NCBI RefSeq assembly: GCF_015356855.1
Contig: NZ_ARXR01000008.1
Coordinates: 1 to 64,000 of the forward strand
Source: Alloalcanivorax venustensis ISO4
Lineage (GTDB): Bacteria; Pseudomonadota; Gammaproteobacteria; Pseudomonadales; Alcanivoracaceae
DNA: 64,000 bases
Direction of reading: 5' to 3'
In this document: piece after piece, positions 1 to 9,901 of the stretch
Position numbering within the stretch: position 1 is the first letter of the stretch
Layout of the letters: every line of letters starts with the position of its first letter
Notes under the pieces: model-generated
Told to the model about the DNA's origin: nothing
Database searches by the model: none
Seen by the model: only the letters and a program-made list of their open reading frames with translations
Translations under genes and position numbers: made by a program

Positions 1-233
1 CCCGATACCGGCGCTCCTTGGAAAATTCACCGCCGAGGGCGGCTACGAAGCGAGGTTTGTGGGAGCTTGCCTGCAAGCGAAAGGTCGGCATCAGCCGGCC
101 GGCAGGATTCCAGAGACCTTGTTTGAGCTACCGTTAGACATGTCTCTGGCATCCTGCCGGGAGCTTCGCTCCCTTTCGCGGGCAGGGCCCGCTCCCACAA
201 GGCCCGCCTTTACAGGCCAGGGAGCGGTGCGCT
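1..233. other. Window edge without an identifiable gene, mostly repeat
   Basis: There is no supported gene here. Bases 57-200 are a complete REP-like pair, listed separately. Bases 2-58 are open in one forward frame (reading ...LLGKFTAEGGYEARF) and could be the last residues of a gene lying to the left, but the fragment is too short to identify. The region lies downstream of the aldehyde dehydrogenase on the minus strand. Confidence 0.5.
57..200. repeat. REP-like inverted pair (copy R1)
   Basis: The left arm starts TTGTGGGAGC and ends CCGGCAGGATTCCAGAGAC; the right arm is its inverted counterpart, from GTCTCTGG to GCTCCCACAA. The two arms can form a long imperfect hairpin. The same sequence pattern recurs about ten times in this window, always between genes or at gene ends. 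Confidence 0.85.
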
Positions 234-1664
234 TCAGGCGCTGTAGAAGACGGACTTCACTTCGAGGAATTCCTCGAGGCCGTAAACGCCCCACTCGCGG
301 CCCACACCGGAGTGCTTGTAACCGCCGAAGGGCGCCGGCGGATCCAGCTGCGCGCCGTTCAGATGCACCATGCCGGTCCGCAGACGGGCGGCCACCTTGG
401 CGGCGTCCTCTTCGCTGGCACCGTACACATAGCCGGACAGGCCGTAGTCCGAATCGTTGGCGATCGCCACCGCGTCGTCCACGTCCTTATAGGGCAGCAT
501 CACCAGCACCGGCCCGAAGATCTCCTCGCGGGCGATCAGCATCTGGTTGTTCACCTCGCTGAACACCGTCGGCCGTGCGTAGAAACCGGTTTCCAGACCT
601 TCCGGCTTGCCGGTACCGCCGCACACCAGCTTGGCGCCTTCTTCCTGACCCTTCTCGATCATCGACTGCACGCGCTTGAACTGGCGCTCGTTGGCGATCG
701 GGCCGATCACCGTGTCCTTATCCGCCGGGTCGCCGACCTTCAGGCTCTCGCACACCTTGGCGGCGATCGCCTCGGCCTCGGCCAGCTTGTCCGCCGGCAC
801 CAGCATCCGCGACGGCGCGTTACAGCTCTGCCCGGTGTTGTTCATCATCGACGCCACACCGTGCTTCACCGCCTTCTCGAAATCCGCGTCCGGCAGAATG
901 ATATTGGCGGACTTGCCGCCCAGCTCCAGCGACACCTTCTTGAAGGTATCCGCCGCTTCCTTGCTCACCGACGCCCCGGCACGGGTGGAACCGGTCAGCG
1001 ACACCACGTCCACGCGCGGATCGGAAGAGAGCATCGGGCCCACTTCCGCGCCGTCGCCGTAAATCATATTGAACACGCCCTTGGGCAGGCCCGCCTCGTC
1101 GATGATCTCCGCCAGCACATGGGCGGACAGCGGCGCGAACTCACTGGGCTTGAGCACCATGGTGCAGCCCGCCGCGATCGCCGGCGCCACCTTGCACATC
1201 ACCTGGTTCATCGGCCAGTTCCACGGCGTGATCAACGCGCACACACCCGCCGGCTCACGGCGCACGGTGGCGCGGCCCAGCTTCTGCTCGAACGGAAACT
1301 CCCGTGCCGCGCCCAGCGTCGCCTTGGCGTGGCCCAGACCCATCGGCGCCTGCACCTTCGCCGCCAGCCCGTGACGGGGCGCGCCCATCTCCCGGCTGAT
1401 CGCCTCCGCCATATCATCCAGACGCGACTGATAAATCCCCATGATCTTCTCAAGCATCGCCAGACGCTCTTCCAACGGCGTCGCCGCGAAACTCTCGAAC
1501 GCATCCCGCGCCGCCTGAATCGCCGCGTCCACATCCGCCTTACCGGCCAGATACACCGTCCCCTCGGACGCCTCCGTGGCCGGATTGATCACCTCATGGG
1601 GCTTAGCGTCGCCGCTGGGCTTCACCCAACCGCCGTTAATATAGAACTGGTCCAGATGTTTCAT
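234..1664 (-). CDS. Aldehyde dehydrogenase family protein (NAD(P)+)
   Basis: A soluble enzyme that oxidises an aldehyde to its acid; the substrate cannot be read from the sequence. It has 476 residues, the usual length. The cofactor-site stretch TPWNWP is near 146-151, the general-base Glu is at 247 (LELGG), and the catalytic Cys is at 281 in GQSCNAP. EEIFGPV near the C-terminus is also typical. I chose the ATG at 1664 because GGGAG lies just upstream on the minus strand; a start nine codons earlier lacks a ribosome site. It is divergent from the SDR gene at 2032, so the pair may handle an alcohol/aldehyde step, which is inference. Confidence 0.93.
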   Translation of the reverse strand: MKHLDQFYINGGWVKPSGDAKPHEVINPATEASEGTVYLAGKADVDAAIQAARDAFESFAATPLEERLAMLEKIMGIYQSRLDDMAEAISREMGAPRHGLAAKVQAPMGLGHAKATLGAAREFPFEQKLGRATVRREPAGVCALITPWNWPMNQVMCKVAPAIAAGCTMVLKPSEFAPLSAHVLAEIIDEAGLPKGVFNMIYGDGAEVGPMLSSDPRVDVVSLTGSTRAGASVSKEAADTFKKVSLELGGKSANIILPDADFEKAVKHGVASMMNNTGQSCNAPSRMLVPADKLAEAEAIAAKVCESLKVGDPADKDTVIGPIANERQFKRVQSMIEKGQEEGAKLVCGGTGKPEGLETGFYARPTVFSEVNNQMLIAREEIFGPVLVMLPYKDVDDAVAIANDSDYGLSGYVYGASEEDAAKVAARLRTGMVHLNGAQLDPPAPFGGYKHSGVGREWGVYGLEEFLEVKSVFYSA

Positions 1665-1843
1665 GAAACACTCTCCCGAAAAACGAAACACAAAAAGTCG
1701 GCCGCAAGCTTCAAGCCGCCAAGCGGCAAGCTAGAACCAAACAACCGCACTTTGAAAGTCACAAGTTGAAAAACCAACCCAGGATGCCCCATCCCGAGTG
1801 AACGGGCCAGCAACCCAAGGCCACAGCAACGGCACCATCCACG

Positions 1844-1902
1844 CCTCTGGGATCCTGCCGGCCGGCAAGGCCGGCCTTTCGCTTGCAAGCAAGCTCCCAC
1901 AA
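1844..1902. repeat. REP-like half element (copy R2)
   Basis: This is only the right arm of the REP-like family: CCTCTGGGATCCTGCCGG, then a GGCCTTTCGC stretch, ending AAGCTCCCACAA. The left arm is missing. Confidence 0.75.
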
Positions 1903-1948
1903 GTCGGGCCCCGCGCCGTGCTACGGAGTCCTGAGCCAGCTATTTAGT

Positions 1949-1996
1949 GAAACAGCATTCCAAAATCTTGACCCCCCGTCCAGCTCATGTCATCTT
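1949..1996 (+). promoter_or_regulatory. Promoter with shared lipid-gene box (site 1)
   Basis: The box GAAAC-AGC-ATTCC is at 1949-1961, followed after 6 bp by a -35-like TTGACC (1968-1973) and, after 17 bp, CATCTT (1991-1996). The same order and spacing recur at four other promoters in the window. The -10 lies downstream of the earlier in-frame ATG at 1987, which supports starting the SDR at 2032. The regulator is unknown. Confidence 0.55.
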
Positions 1997-2031
1997 CCAA
2001 AAAAAGCACAAACAAACTCCAGGAGACCCCC

Positions 2032-2820
2032 ATGCAGCGTTTCGACCAGCGCAACGTCCTGATCACCGGTGCCGGCAGCGGCATCGGCCGCGCCGCCGCC
2101 CGCCGCTTCGCCGAAGAGGGCGCCCGCCTGGTGCTGGTGGACCGCAACCAGGAAGGCCTGGAAGAGACCGCCGTCAACCTGCCCGAAGGCACGCAGGTCA
2201 CCCTGCGCACCGTGGACGTCTCCGACGAACAGGCGGTCAACGCCCTGGTGGAAGAGGTGCTCGCCGCCCACGGCACCCTGCACGCCCTGGTTAACAACGC
2301 CGGCATCGCCGGCCGTGACTACTCCACCATCACCGACAGCGACACCGAAACCTGGCAGGCGATCCTGGGCGTCAACCTGATGGGGCCGATGTTCTTCATC
2401 CGCGCCGTGGGCAAGCACATGCAGGCCCAGGGTGGCGGCGCCATCGTCAATACCGCGTCGGTGGCCGGCATCCGCTCCGGCGCCGGCGGCAACGCCTACA
2501 GCGCCTCCAAGGCGGCGGTCATCAACCTGACCAAAACCGCCGCCTGCGATCTCGGCCAGTACAACGTGCGCGTCAACGCGGTCTGCCCCGGCCTGATCGA
2601 AACCGGCATGACCAAGCCGGTGTTCGATTACGCTCGCGACAACAACAAGGAACAGAAACTCGGTAGCCGCTGCGAATTGCGCCGCTACGGCCGCCCGGAA
2701 GAGATCGCCGCGGCCATGGCGTTCCTGGCCAGCGACGACGCCAGCTACATCACCGGCCAGGCGCTGGCGGTGGACGGTGGCAACACCGCCTCGCTCAACC
2801 TGCCGGGCATGAAACACTGA
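2032..2820 (+). CDS. SDR family NAD(P)-dependent oxidoreductase
   Basis: A 262-residue classical short-chain dehydrogenase/reductase, probably cytosolic, interconverting an alcohol or hydroxyacyl group and a ketone. The Rossmann motif GAGSGIG is at 13-19, NNAG at about 88-91, the catalytic Ser near 143, and YSASK gives Tyr156 and Lys160. The C-terminal ITGQALAVDGG stretch is typical. The ATG at 2032 is preceded by AGGAG; an in-frame ATG at 1987 lies upstream of the proposed -10 and is rejected. It carries lipid-box promoter site 1, so a fatty-acid-related substrate is likely but unproven. Confidence 0.92.
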   Translation: MQRFDQRNVLITGAGSGIGRAAARRFAEEGARLVLVDRNQEGLEETAVNLPEGTQVTLRTVDVSDEQAVNALVEEVLAAHGTLHALVNNAGIAGRDYSTITDSDTETWQAILGVNLMGPMFFIRAVGKHMQAQGGGAIVNTASVAGIRSGAGGNAYSASKAAVINLTKTAACDLGQYNVRVNAVCPGLIETGMTKPVFDYARDNNKEQKLGSRCELRRYGRPEEIAAAMAFLASDDASYITGQALAVDGGNTASLNLPGMKH

Positions 2821-3007
2821 GCCTGTACAGGACGGCTTGGCCGAATGTAGAACGCCCGTGCCCTCCTAAGTGAAATGGGTTTTTGTTATATTTGCGGGCT
2901 TTATGCACAACTATAAAAGCGACGAATAAAAGCAACAGCGGGCCCGATGCTTGTAACTTGCGAGCCGGGACCCACTGATCCCGAAGCCTGAATCGAGGAA
3001 ATGCCAC

Positions 3008-3814
3008 ATGCGACGAGCCGCTCTTGGAAAGGACGGGTCCGCGGATAAGGACCGTAATTTTGTCACCGCGCTGGCGCGCGGCCTGGAAATCCTGCGCTGT
3101 TTCGGTCCCTCCGACGAATACCTGGGCAACGCGGAACTGGCCAAACGCACCAGCATTCCCCGTCCCACCGTATCGCGGATGACCGCCACGCTGACCCAGC
3201 TCGGCTATTTGCGTTACGCCGAGAACCTGGAGAAATACCGGCTCGGCCCCGGCGTGCTGGATCTCGGCTACCGCTATCTGGCCAGCGAAGGGGTGCGCGA
3301 CATCGCCCGGCCGTTCATGCAGGAGCTGTCCGACGCCACCGACTGCCTGGTGGCCATCGGCGCCCCGGACGGCGCGTCCATGACCTACATCCAGGTGTGC
3401 CAGGGCTCCGGCCCGCTGGTGCTGCGCCTGACCGTCGGTTCGCGCGTGGCGATCGGCACCTCCGCGGTGGGCCGCGCCTTTCTGGCGGCGTTGCCGCCCA
3501 AGGAGCGCGAGCCCTATTACGAAGCGATCCGCGCCCAGAACCCGGACGCCTGGCCGGACATCCAGCGCGGCCTGGAGCGCGCCTTCAAGGAGTACGAGCA
3601 GTACGGCTTCGTCACCTCCGACGGTGAATGGAACCGGGACGTGAGCGCCGTGGGCGTGCCGCTGATCCTGGATAACGGCGGTCAGGTAGTGCCGTTCAAC
3701 TGCGGCGGTTCATCGCTGCGGCTGAGCCGCCGCATCCTGATCGAAAACCTCGGCCCGCGCCTCAAGGAAGTGGTCGAGCAGGTCCGGCAAATGGTGCAGG
3801 GCCGGGATATTTGA
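3008..3814 (+). CDS. IclR family transcriptional regulator (PcaR/PobR type)
   Basis: A 268-residue DNA-binding regulator. The N-terminal winged helix contains LAKRTSIPRPTVSRMTATL at about residues 40-58, and the C-terminal half is an IclR effector domain with the GTSAVGRAF stretch. The subfamily with PcaR, PcaU and PobR controls aromatic or beta-ketoadipate catabolism, but no aromatic genes lie here. GAGGA lies upstream of the ATG. It is followed nine bases later by the thioesterase, so the two are probably co-transcribed. The neighbouring dehydrogenases are plausible targets (inference). Confidence 0.9.
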   Translation: MRRAALGKDGSADKDRNFVTALARGLEILRCFGPSDEYLGNAELAKRTSIPRPTVSRMTATLTQLGYLRYAENLEKYRLGPGVLDLGYRYLASEGVRDIARPFMQELSDATDCLVAIGAPDGASMTYIQVCQGSGPLVLRLTVGSRVAIGTSAVGRAFLAALPPKEREPYYEAIRAQNPDAWPDIQRGLERAFKEYEQYGFVTSDGEWNRDVSAVGVPLILDNGGQVVPFNCGGSSLRLSRRILIENLGPRLKEVVEQVRQMVQGRDI

Positions 3815-3823
3815 GGACAGTGA

Positions 3824-4294
3824 ATGAGCAGCAGCAGTAGCGCCACGCCGGCGTCCGAATACACCATGGCCACGGCCACCGCCAAGTTCAGCCATGGTTT
3901 CCCGGCCCTGTTGGGGCTGGAATTTCTGGAATGGGAAGAGGGCAGGGTCGTGGTCGGCATGCAGGTCGACGAGCGCCACCTCAACCTGGGCCGCCGGGTA
4001 CACGGTGGCGTGCTCGCCACCCTGCTGGACGTGGCCGGCGCCTGCGCCGGCACCTTCTGCCCCTACCCGGACCGGATCCGCAAGGCGCTCACCCTGTCCA
4101 TGACCACCACCTTCACCGGCCAGGCCGGCCCCGGCTACATCCGCGCCATCGGCGTTAAACGGGCCGGCGGCAGCCGCATCTTCAACTCCACCGTGGAAGT
4201 GTACAGCGAGGACGACACCCTGCTGATCCTCGGCGAGGGCACCTTCCGGCTGCGCAGCGACTCTCAGGACCCGCGCGGCGCCCCCATCGCTTAA
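3824..4294 (+). CDS. PaaI family thioesterase (hotdog fold)
   Basis: A 156-residue hotdog-fold protein predicted to hydrolyse acyl-CoA thioesters. The motif HGGVLATLLDVAGACAG (about residues 65-81) carries the Gly-rich turn and catalytic Asp region of the PaaI/YbgC-like family. The length is normal. It starts nine bases after the IclR regulator, with GAGG in the gap, so it is likely in the same transcript. It may recycle CoA when acyl-CoA intermediates accumulate; the substrate is not readable from sequence. Confidence 0.88.
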   Translation: MSSSSSATPASEYTMATATAKFSHGFPALLGLEFLEWEEGRVVVGMQVDERHLNLGRRVHGGVLATLLDVAGACAGTFCPYPDRIRKALTLSMTTTFTGQAGPGYIRAIGVKRAGGSRIFNSTVEVYSEDDTLLILGEGTFRLRSDSQDPRGAPIA

Positions 4295-4347
4295 ACCTCT
4301 TTTACACCAACGCGGCCGGTTCCGCTTGAAGGGCGCCTCCTTGACCC

Positions 4348-4378
4348 GCAATGCTGTGTTCAGGAACACAGTGATTGC
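4348..4378. promoter_or_regulatory. Palindrome upstream of the host-attachment-like gene
   Basis: CTGTGTTC (4354-4361), a two-base centre and GAACACAG (4364-4371) form a perfect 8-bp inverted repeat. It is flanked by GCAAT (4348-4352) and ATTGC (4374-4378), extending the symmetry. It ends just before the AAAGGAGG ribosome site of the next gene. It could be an operator or a hairpin in the 5' leader. Confidence 0.5.
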
Positions 4379-4392
4379 CGAAAGGAGGCACC

Positions 4393-4818
4393 ATGACTAC
4401 TTATATCGTCGCCAGTAACGCCGCCCACGCCCGGGTGTTCGCCCACGAAGTGGGTACCTTCAAGGAAATCGACCAGCTCGATCACCCGGAAAGCCAGGCC
4501 CACGTGGGCGATCTGCGCACCGGCGGCAAAGGGTCCGAGGGCAGCGGCGCCCTGCACGGCAACCCGCGCGCCACCGGCAACCAGCAGGCGACCTCGGACA
4601 AACACGCTGCCTTCTTCGCCAAGGAAGTGGCCGAGTACATGAAACACAACCTGGAGCAGGGCCGCGCCGACCGCTTCATCCTGGTCGCCGAGCCCCGTTT
4701 TCTCGGCGCCGTGCGCGACAAGCTCGACCCCACCACCCGCGACGCGGTCAGCCGCGAAATCGACAAGGACCTGACCAAGCAGAGCGCGGACGACATCCGC
4801 AAAAAGCTGGCGCTGTGA
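4393..4818 (+). CDS. Host attachment family protein
   Basis: A 141-residue protein matching the 'host attachment protein' family, originally named from Agrobacterium; its biochemical role is not established. It begins MTTYIVASNAAHARVF, typical of the family, then a Gly-rich charged stretch (about 35-65), and ends with a conserved helix-rich segment containing FILVAEPRFLGAVR and KDLTK. The ATG at 4393 has a perfect AAAGGAGG site and is preferred over a start six codons earlier. It has no signal peptide and seems to be a single-gene unit under the palindrome just upstream. Confidence 0.82.
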   Translation: MTTYIVASNAAHARVFAHEVGTFKEIDQLDHPESQAHVGDLRTGGKGSEGSGALHGNPRATGNQQATSDKHAAFFAKEVAEYMKHNLEQGRADRFILVAEPRFLGAVRDKLDPTTRDAVSREIDKDLTKQSADDIRKKLAL

Positions 4819-4928
4819 TGCGTCTACGACTTTAGGCGCATATTCACGCCACAGTGCCGCCGGGGCGCGTCCGGTCGTGGTAAATTCGGGGTTATGAGCC
4901 TGATAAGAATTCCAACGAGCCGATAACC

Positions 4929-5618
4929 ATGTACCAGGTGCTGATCGCCGACGACCATCCCCTGTTCCGCGAGGCCATCGCCCGGGTGATCGACGATGGC
5001 TTCCCCGGCAGCACGCTGCTGGAGGCCTCCGACCTGGACTCCGCCCTGGCGGTGGCCGGCCGCCACGACGACCTGGATCTGGTGTTGCTGGACCTCAATA
5101 TGCCCGGCATGCAGGGCCTCGGCGGCTTGGTGCGGCTGCGCAATTTGTTTCCCACCCTGCCGGCGGTGATCGTCTCCGCCGAGGAAGAGAAACGGGTGAT
5201 CCTGCAGACCATCACCTACGGCGCGGTCGGGTTTATTACCAAGTCCACCCCCCGCAAGCAGATGATCCAGGCCCTGGAGCAGGTGCTGGCCGGCTCCATC
5301 TACCTGCCGGCGGACATCATCCGTGCCGGGTCCGGCGCCGGCGAAGAAAGCACCGCCGCGCGCCGCGAGCCGGAGGACCTTTCCGACGTGCTCGCCACGC
5401 TCACCCGCAAGCAGCTGCAGGTGTTCGAGCGCATGTCGCGCGGCGATTCCAACAAGGTGATCGCCTACCAGCTCAATATCGCCGAAAGCACCGTGAAGGC
5501 CCATGTGTCCGCGATCCTGCGCAAGCTCGGCGCCACCAACCGGGTGCAGGCGATTCTGTCCGCCGGCGACATCGACTTCGCCGCCTATCTGCGTGCCCCG
5601 AAGGTGCCGGAGCGATGA
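4929..5618 (+). CDS. NarL/FixJ family response regulator, ErdR/AgmR-like
   Basis: A 229-residue two-component response regulator. The receiver domain has acidic residues at 8-9, the phosphoacceptor Asp55 in LLDLNMPGM, and Lys105 in FITKS. The C-terminal LuxR-type helix-turn-helix contains [20 protein letters not shown]. The N-terminal sequence resembles ErdR/AgmR regulators of alcohol and acetate use in Pseudomonas. The stop overlaps the next start (ATGA), tying it to the FIST protein and kinase. With exaC directly downstream, control of ethanol or acetaldehyde oxidation is the best guess. The ribosome site is weak. Confidence 0.88.
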   Translation: MYQVLIADDHPLFREAIARVIDDGFPGSTLLEASDLDSALAVAGRHDDLDLVLLDLNMPGMQGLGGLVRLRNLFPTLPAVIVSAEEEKRVILQTITYGAVGFITKSTPRKQMIQALEQVLAGSIYLPADIIRAGSGAGEESTAARREPEDLSDVLATLTRKQLQVFERMSRGDSNKVIAYQLNIAESTVKAHVSAILRKLGATNRVQAILSAGDIDFAAYLRAPKVPER

Positions 5619-6778
5619 ACGCGATCCCGCCCAGTGCCGTAATCACCGCGTTCAGCGACGCCCGCGACGAGCGGCTCGCCGCCCGTGACCTGGCGCAAAA
5701 GCTGCGCCACGACAATCTCGGCTGCGTGCTGTTTTTCTGCTCCATCGACTACCGGCTCGACCGCCTGGCCGGCGCCCTCGCCGAAGCGTTCGGCGACCTG
5801 CCGCTGTGCGGCTGCACCTCCGCCGGCGAGATCACCAGCCGCGGCTACGACAGCGGCACCATCGTCGCCATCGGCTTTGATCGCCGTTTCTTCTCGGTGG
5901 GCGCGCGCCTGATCGAGCGGCTCGACGGCTTCAGCCTGGCCGACGCCCAGCAGCTCACCGACAGCCTGCTGTGCGAGTGCCGCGCCGCGTCCGTGGCGCG
6001 GGTCGACGCCGACAACACCTTCGTGCTCACCCTGCTGGACGGCCTCTCGGTGAACGAAGAGCTGGTGCTCGCCACACTCAATTCGGCGCTCGGCAGCATT
6101 ACCAGCCTGGGCGGATCCGCCGGTGACGACTACCGGCTGTCCGGCACCTACGTCTACAGCGACGGCGCCTTCCACAGCAACGCCGCCATGGTGCTGATGA
6201 TCAACAGCGCGCTGGATTTCGAAGTGTTCAGCTTCCACCACCTGCGCCCGGCCACGGTGAAACTGGTGGTCACCGCCGCCGACGCCGAACGGCGCGTGGT
6301 CCAGGAGCTCAACGCGGAACCGGCGGCGGAAGCCTACGCCCGCCTGGTCGGCGTGCCGGTGGCGGAGCTGGACGACGTGGTGTTCGCCCGCTACCCGCTG
6401 GCCGTGCGCATCAACAACGACTACTACGCCCGCTCCATTCAGCGCGTCAACGACGACCTCAGCCTGTCGTTCTATTGCGCGGTGGAAAACGGCATCGTGC
6501 TCACCGCCATGCACACCGGCTCGATTCTCGACGAGCTGGACCAGACCCTCAGCGACATCGAAGAGCGCCTGGGCCCGGCCTGGGTGACCCTGGGCTGCGA
6601 CTGCTGCCTGCGCCGTCAGGAGATCGAAGCGGACGGCACCGTCGACCAGGCCTCGGCGCTGCTGCGCCGGCACAGCGTGGTGGGCTTCAACACCTACGGC
6701 GAGCAATTCAACGGCATGCACATCAACCAGACCATGACGGGGGTGGCGATTGGCCGAAGACAACGCAGCCGACGGTGA
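5615..6778 (+). CDS. nosP: NosP-like FIST-domain sensor protein
   Basis: A 387-residue protein with the N- and C-terminal FIST domains, e.g. [19 protein letters not shown] near residues 70-88 and [12 protein letters not shown] near 163-175. In Pseudomonas aeruginosa the FIST protein NosP is a haem-based nitric-oxide sensor encoded beside the kinase NahK. Here the order is regulator, FIST protein, kinase. The start overlaps the regulator stop by four bases and the end overlaps the kinase start. NO sensing is transferred from the family; haem ligands cannot be identified from sequence alone. Confidence 0.82.
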   Translation: MNAIPPSAVITAFSDARDERLAARDLAQKLRHDNLGCVLFFCSIDYRLDRLAGALAEAFGDLPLCGCTSAGEITSRGYDSGTIVAIGFDRRFFSVGARLIERLDGFSLADAQQLTDSLLCECRAASVARVDADNTFVLTLLDGLSVNEELVLATLNSALGSITSLGGSAGDDYRLSGTYVYSDGAFHSNAAMVLMINSALDFEVFSFHHLRPATVKLVVTAADAERRVVQELNAEPAAEAYARLVGVPVAELDDVVFARYPLAVRINNDYYARSIQRVNDDLSLSFYCAVENGIVLTAMHTGSILDELDQTLSDIEERLGPAWVTLGCDCCLRRQEIEADGTVDQASALLRRHSVVGFNTYGEQFNGMHINQTMTGVAIGRRQRSRR

Positions 6779-8195
6779 CAGCGCGTCCCCCTGGGATCTT
6801 CACGAAGCGCGCCTGATGGCGGAAAACGCCCGCCTGCGGCGTATTTGCGACGCCCTGATCGAACGGGTGGAAGAGAGCAACATGGCGCCCACCGCGCCCT
6901 ACGCCGCCTTCCAGCACTCGGTGGTGCTGGCCGAGCAGGTGCGCGAGCGCACCCAGGCCCTGCGCGAAGCCAACCAGCAACTGCTGGACGAAATCGAAGA
7001 GCGCCGGCGGGTGGAATCGCGGCTGCGCGAAGCCACTGAAAAAGCCGAGCGCGCCAACATCTCCAAGACCAAGTTCGTGGCCGCCGTCAGCCACGACCTG
7101 ATGCAGCCGCTCAACGCCGCGCGCCTGTTCACCAGCGCCCTGCAGGACCAGCCCGACCACAACACCCAATTCATGCTCAGCCACATCGACACCGCGCTGC
7201 TCGATCTGGAATCGCTGATCACCACCCTGGCCGACGCCTCCAAGCTGGACGCCGGCGTGGTCAGCGCCGAGCCCGGCGTGTTCCCGCTGCGCCGGCTGCT
7301 CGACGTGCTCGCCGAGGAGTACCGGCAGATGGCCGCCGCCAAGGGCTTGCGCCTGCGCTACGTGCCCAGCTCCGCAGTGGTGCGCTCCGACCCGCAGCTG
7401 CTCAGCCGGGTGATGCGCAACCTGCTCTCCAACGCGGTGCGCTACACCGATCGCGGCTCGATCCTGCTCGGCTGCCGCCGGCGCGGCGAGCGGGTGGAAG
7501 TGGTGGTGGCGGACACCGGCATCGGCATCGGCGACGATCAGATCGGCGATATTTTCCAGGAATTCAAACGCGGCGCCCGGGCGGTCAAATACCACGAACG
7601 GGGCCTCGGCCTGGGCCTGTCCATCGTCGAAAAAATCAGCCGCATCCTTGATCACCCCCTGACCGTGCGCTCGCGGGAAAACCGCGGCTCGCGCTTCGCT
7701 CTGCAGCTGCCACTGGCGCGGCTCAGCGCCGCCGAGGCCCGCGCCATGGAGCCGGCCGCCGACGCCGGACGCACCCTGGCCGGGCGCCGCGTCTGGGTGG
7801 TGGATAACGACCGCGCCATCTGTTCCGGCATGCGCACCCTGCTGGAACAATGGGGCTGCCGGGTGGCGGCGGCGGAATCCGTGCAGGCGCTGGCCGAACA
7901 CCTGGACCCGCGCCGCGACCCGGCCGACGTGCTGCTGATGGACTACCACCTGGACCCGGGCGGCGACAACGGCATGACCGTCGCCGACGCCCTCAACCGG
8001 GACCGCCGCCGGGCCGGCGCCGAGGCGCTGCCGGTGATCATGCTCACCGCCGACCGCGGCCCCTACCTGAAACAGCGCTGCGCCCGCGACGGCCACACCC
8101 TGATCTACAAACCGGTCAAACCCATGAAGCTCAAACTGGCCCTGCAGCACACCCTCACGCGGGCGCCGTCGACCACCGGCCCCGCGACTAAATAA
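6750..8195 (+). CDS. nahK: NahK/ErcS'-like hybrid histidine kinase
   Basis: About 481 residues. A coiled-coil linker (about 55-105, [20 protein letters not shown]) leads into a HisKA domain with phospho-His115 in SHDLMQPL. Next come an HATPase domain with the [13 protein letters not shown]-box and a C-terminal receiver with Asp398 in LLMDYHLD. There are no transmembrane helices. The TTG at 6750 follows GGGGGTGG and overlaps nosP by 29 bases, suggesting translational coupling; the ATG at 6816 is the alternative. In P. aeruginosa NahK is controlled by NosP and feeds an Hpt protein affecting biofilm; the same pairing is inferred here. Confidence 0.85.
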   Translation: MAEDNAADGDSASPWDLHEARLMAENARLRRICDALIERVEESNMAPTAPYAAFQHSVVLAEQVRERTQALREANQQLLDEIEERRRVESRLREATEKAERANISKTKFVAAVSHDLMQPLNAARLFTSALQDQPDHNTQFMLSHIDTALLDLESLITTLADASKLDAGVVSAEPGVFPLRRLLDVLAEEYRQMAAAKGLRLRYVPSSAVVRSDPQLLSRVMRNLLSNAVRYTDRGSILLGCRRRGERVEVVVADTGIGIGDDQIGDIFQEFKRGARAVKYHERGLGLGLSIVEKISRILDHPLTVRSRENRGSRFALQLPLARLSAAEARAMEPAADAGRTLAGRRVWVVDNDRAICSGMRTLLEQWGCRVAAAESVQALAEHLDPRRDPADVLLMDYHLDPGGDNGMTVADALNRDRRRAGAEALPVIMLTADRGPYLKQRCARDGHTLIYKPVKPMKLKLALQHTLTRAPSTTGPATK

Positions 8196-8209
8196 GGGGC
8201 TTTCTAGTA

Positions 8210-8225
8210 CCGAAGTAGCATTCGG
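8210..8225. promoter_or_regulatory. Inverted repeat in the exaC leader
   Basis: CCGAA and TTCGG separated by six bases lie between nahK and exaC, about 55 bases before the exaC start. It is a possible binding site for the upstream response regulator. The repeat is short, so confidence is low. Confidence 0.3.
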
Positions 8226-8280
8226 CCCACCCGGCATCGGCGCTAACCTCAAGGAAATACACGCCACGAGGTGTCCCGAC

Positions 8281-9801
8281 ATGATCTATCACAATCCCGG
8301 CAGCGAAGGCGCGGTGGTCGCCTTCAACGAACGCTACGAAAACTACATCGGCGGCCAGTGGGTGGCGCCGGTCAAAGGCCAGTACTTCGACAACGTCAGC
8401 CCGGTGAACGGCCGGGTGTTCTGCCAGATTCCCCGCTCCTCCGCCGAGGACATCGACCTGGCACTGGACGCCGCCCACCGCGCGGCGCCCGCCTGGGGCA
8501 AAACCTCCGCCGCCGAGCGCGGCAACCTGCTGCTCAAGATCGCCGACCGCATCGAGCAGAACCTGGAAGCCCTGGCGGTGGCGGAAACCTGGGACAACGG
8601 CAAAGCGGTGCGCGAAACCCTCAACGCCGACATCCCCCTGGCGGTGGATCACTTCCGCTACTTCGCCGGCTGCATCCGCGCCCAGGAAGGCACCGCCGCG
8701 GACATCGACGCCAACACCGTGGCCTATCACTTCCACGAGCCGCTGGGCGTGGTGGGGCAGATCATCCCCTGGAACTTTCCGATCCTGATGGCCACCTGGA
8801 AGCTGGCGCCGGCGCTGGCCGCCGGCAACTGCGTGGTGCTCAAGCCCGCCGAACAGACCCCGGCGTCGATCCTCAAGCTGATGGAGATCATCGGCGACCT
8901 GCTCCCCGAGGGCGTGCTCAACATCGTCAACGGCTACGGCGAGGAAGCCGGTCAGGCCCTGGCCAGCAGCAAGCGCATCGCCAAGATCGCCTTCACCGGC
9001 TCCACCCCGGTGGGCTCGCACATCCTCAAATGCGCGGCGGAAAACATCATTCCCTCCACCGTGGAGCTGGGCGGCAAATCCCCCAACATCTACTTCTCCG
9101 ACATCATGAAGGCGGAGCCGGAATTCATCAGCAAAGCGGTGGAAGGCCTGGTGCTGGCATTCTTCAACCAGGGCGAAGTGTGCACCTGCCCGTCCCGGGC
9201 GCTGATCCAGGAAGACATGTACGACGAGTTCATGGCCATGGTGCTGGAACGCACCAAAACCATTAAGCGCGGCAACCCCCTGGACACCGACGTGCAGGTG
9301 GGCGCCCAGGCCTCCCAGGAGCAGTTCGACAAGATCATGTCCTACATGGAAGTGGCCCGCAGCGAAGGCGCCCAGTTCCTCACCGGCGGCGACAAGGAAA
9401 CCCTGGACGGCGACCACGGCCAGGGCTATTACATCCAGCCCACGCTGCTCAAGGGCGACAACAAAATGCGCGTGTTTCAGGAGGAAATCTTCGGCCCGGT
9501 GGTCGCCGTCACCACCTTCAAGGACGAAGCGGAAGCCCTGGCCATCGCCAACGACACCGAGTTCGGCCTCGGCGCCGGCGTCTGGAGCCGCGATATGAAC
9601 GTGGCCTTCCGCATGGGCCGGGGCATCCAGGCCGGCCGCGTCTGGACCAACTGCTACCACGCCTATCCGGCCCACGCCGCCTTCGGCGGCTACAAAAAAT
9701 CCGGCATCGGCCGAGAGACCCATAAGATGATTCTGGATCACTATCAGCAGACCAAGAATCTGCTGGTCAGCTACGACATCAATCCGCTCGGCTTTTTCTG
9801 A
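8281..9801 (+). CDS. exaC: NAD+-dependent acetaldehyde dehydrogenase ExaC
   Basis: Oxidises acetaldehyde to acetate in the second step of ethanol oxidation. The 506 residues equal the known length of P. aeruginosa ExaC. PWNFP is at about 163-167, the general base Glu262 is in VELGG, the catalytic Cys301 is in GEVCTCPSR, and the C-terminal stretch [23 protein letters not shown] is characteristic of the ExaC/AcoD branch. GAGGTG precedes the ATG. It follows the regulator-nosP-nahK group in the same direction, supporting control of C2 alcohol use. The quinoprotein ethanol dehydrogenase itself is not in the window. A terminator follows. Confidence 0.92.
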   Translation: MIYHNPGSEGAVVAFNERYENYIGGQWVAPVKGQYFDNVSPVNGRVFCQIPRSSAEDIDLALDAAHRAAPAWGKTSAAERGNLLLKIADRIEQNLEALAVAETWDNGKAVRETLNADIPLAVDHFRYFAGCIRAQEGTAADIDANTVAYHFHEPLGVVGQIIPWNFPILMATWKLAPALAAGNCVVLKPAEQTPASILKLMEIIGDLLPEGVLNIVNGYGEEAGQALASSKRIAKIAFTGSTPVGSHILKCAAENIIPSTVELGGKSPNIYFSDIMKAEPEFISKAVEGLVLAFFNQGEVCTCPSRALIQEDMYDEFMAMVLERTKTIKRGNPLDTDVQVGAQASQEQFDKIMSYMEVARSEGAQFLTGGDKETLDGDHGQGYYIQPTLLKGDNKMRVFQEEIFGPVVAVTTFKDEAEALAIANDTEFGLGAGVWSRDMNVAFRMGRGIQAGRVWTNCYHAYPAHAAFGGYKKSGIGRETHKMILDHYQQTKNLLVSYDINPLGFF

Positions 9802-9855
9802 ACCGGCTCGGGAGAGCCGACCCGCTAAGGCTTGTGTTTGCCTTGACCCCTTTCC

Positions 9856-9884
9856 CCGCCCCATCCCCTGGGGCGGTTTTTTTT
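9856..9884 (+). terminator. Rho-independent terminator after exaC
   Basis: The stem CCGCCCC (9856-9862) pairs with GGGGCGG (9870-9876) around a seven-base loop, followed by eight T residues. It separates exaC from the convergent TonB receptor gene. Confidence 0.85.
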
Positions 9885-9901
9885 GGCTGCATCACCAAGA
9901 C

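Larger units (their letters stand above)
1665..2031. other. Divergent intergenic region with decayed repeats and the SDR promoter
   Basis: It holds a degenerate copy of the GCNNCAA heptamer family (about 1701-1735), half of a REP-like element (1844-1902), and the promoter of the downstream SDR gene (1949-1996). I see no convincing promoter for the minus-strand aldehyde dehydrogenase. Confidence 0.6.

Noticed and set aside
2-58. C-terminal fragment of a gene at the left edge
   Set aside because: About 19 open codons cannot be distinguished from chance without upstream sequence.
1987-2031. Earlier in-frame ATG for the SDR gene
   Set aside because: It lies upstream of the proposed -10 element, and the ATG at 2032 has a proper AGGAG site.
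2883-2917. Promoter TTGTTA...TATAAA upstream of the IclR gene
   Set aside because: The spacing is 23 bp, too long for a normal sigma-70 promoter.
8188-9864. 558-codon minus-strand frame opposite exaC
   Set aside because: Antisense shadow of a well supported gene; no ribosome site and biased composition.
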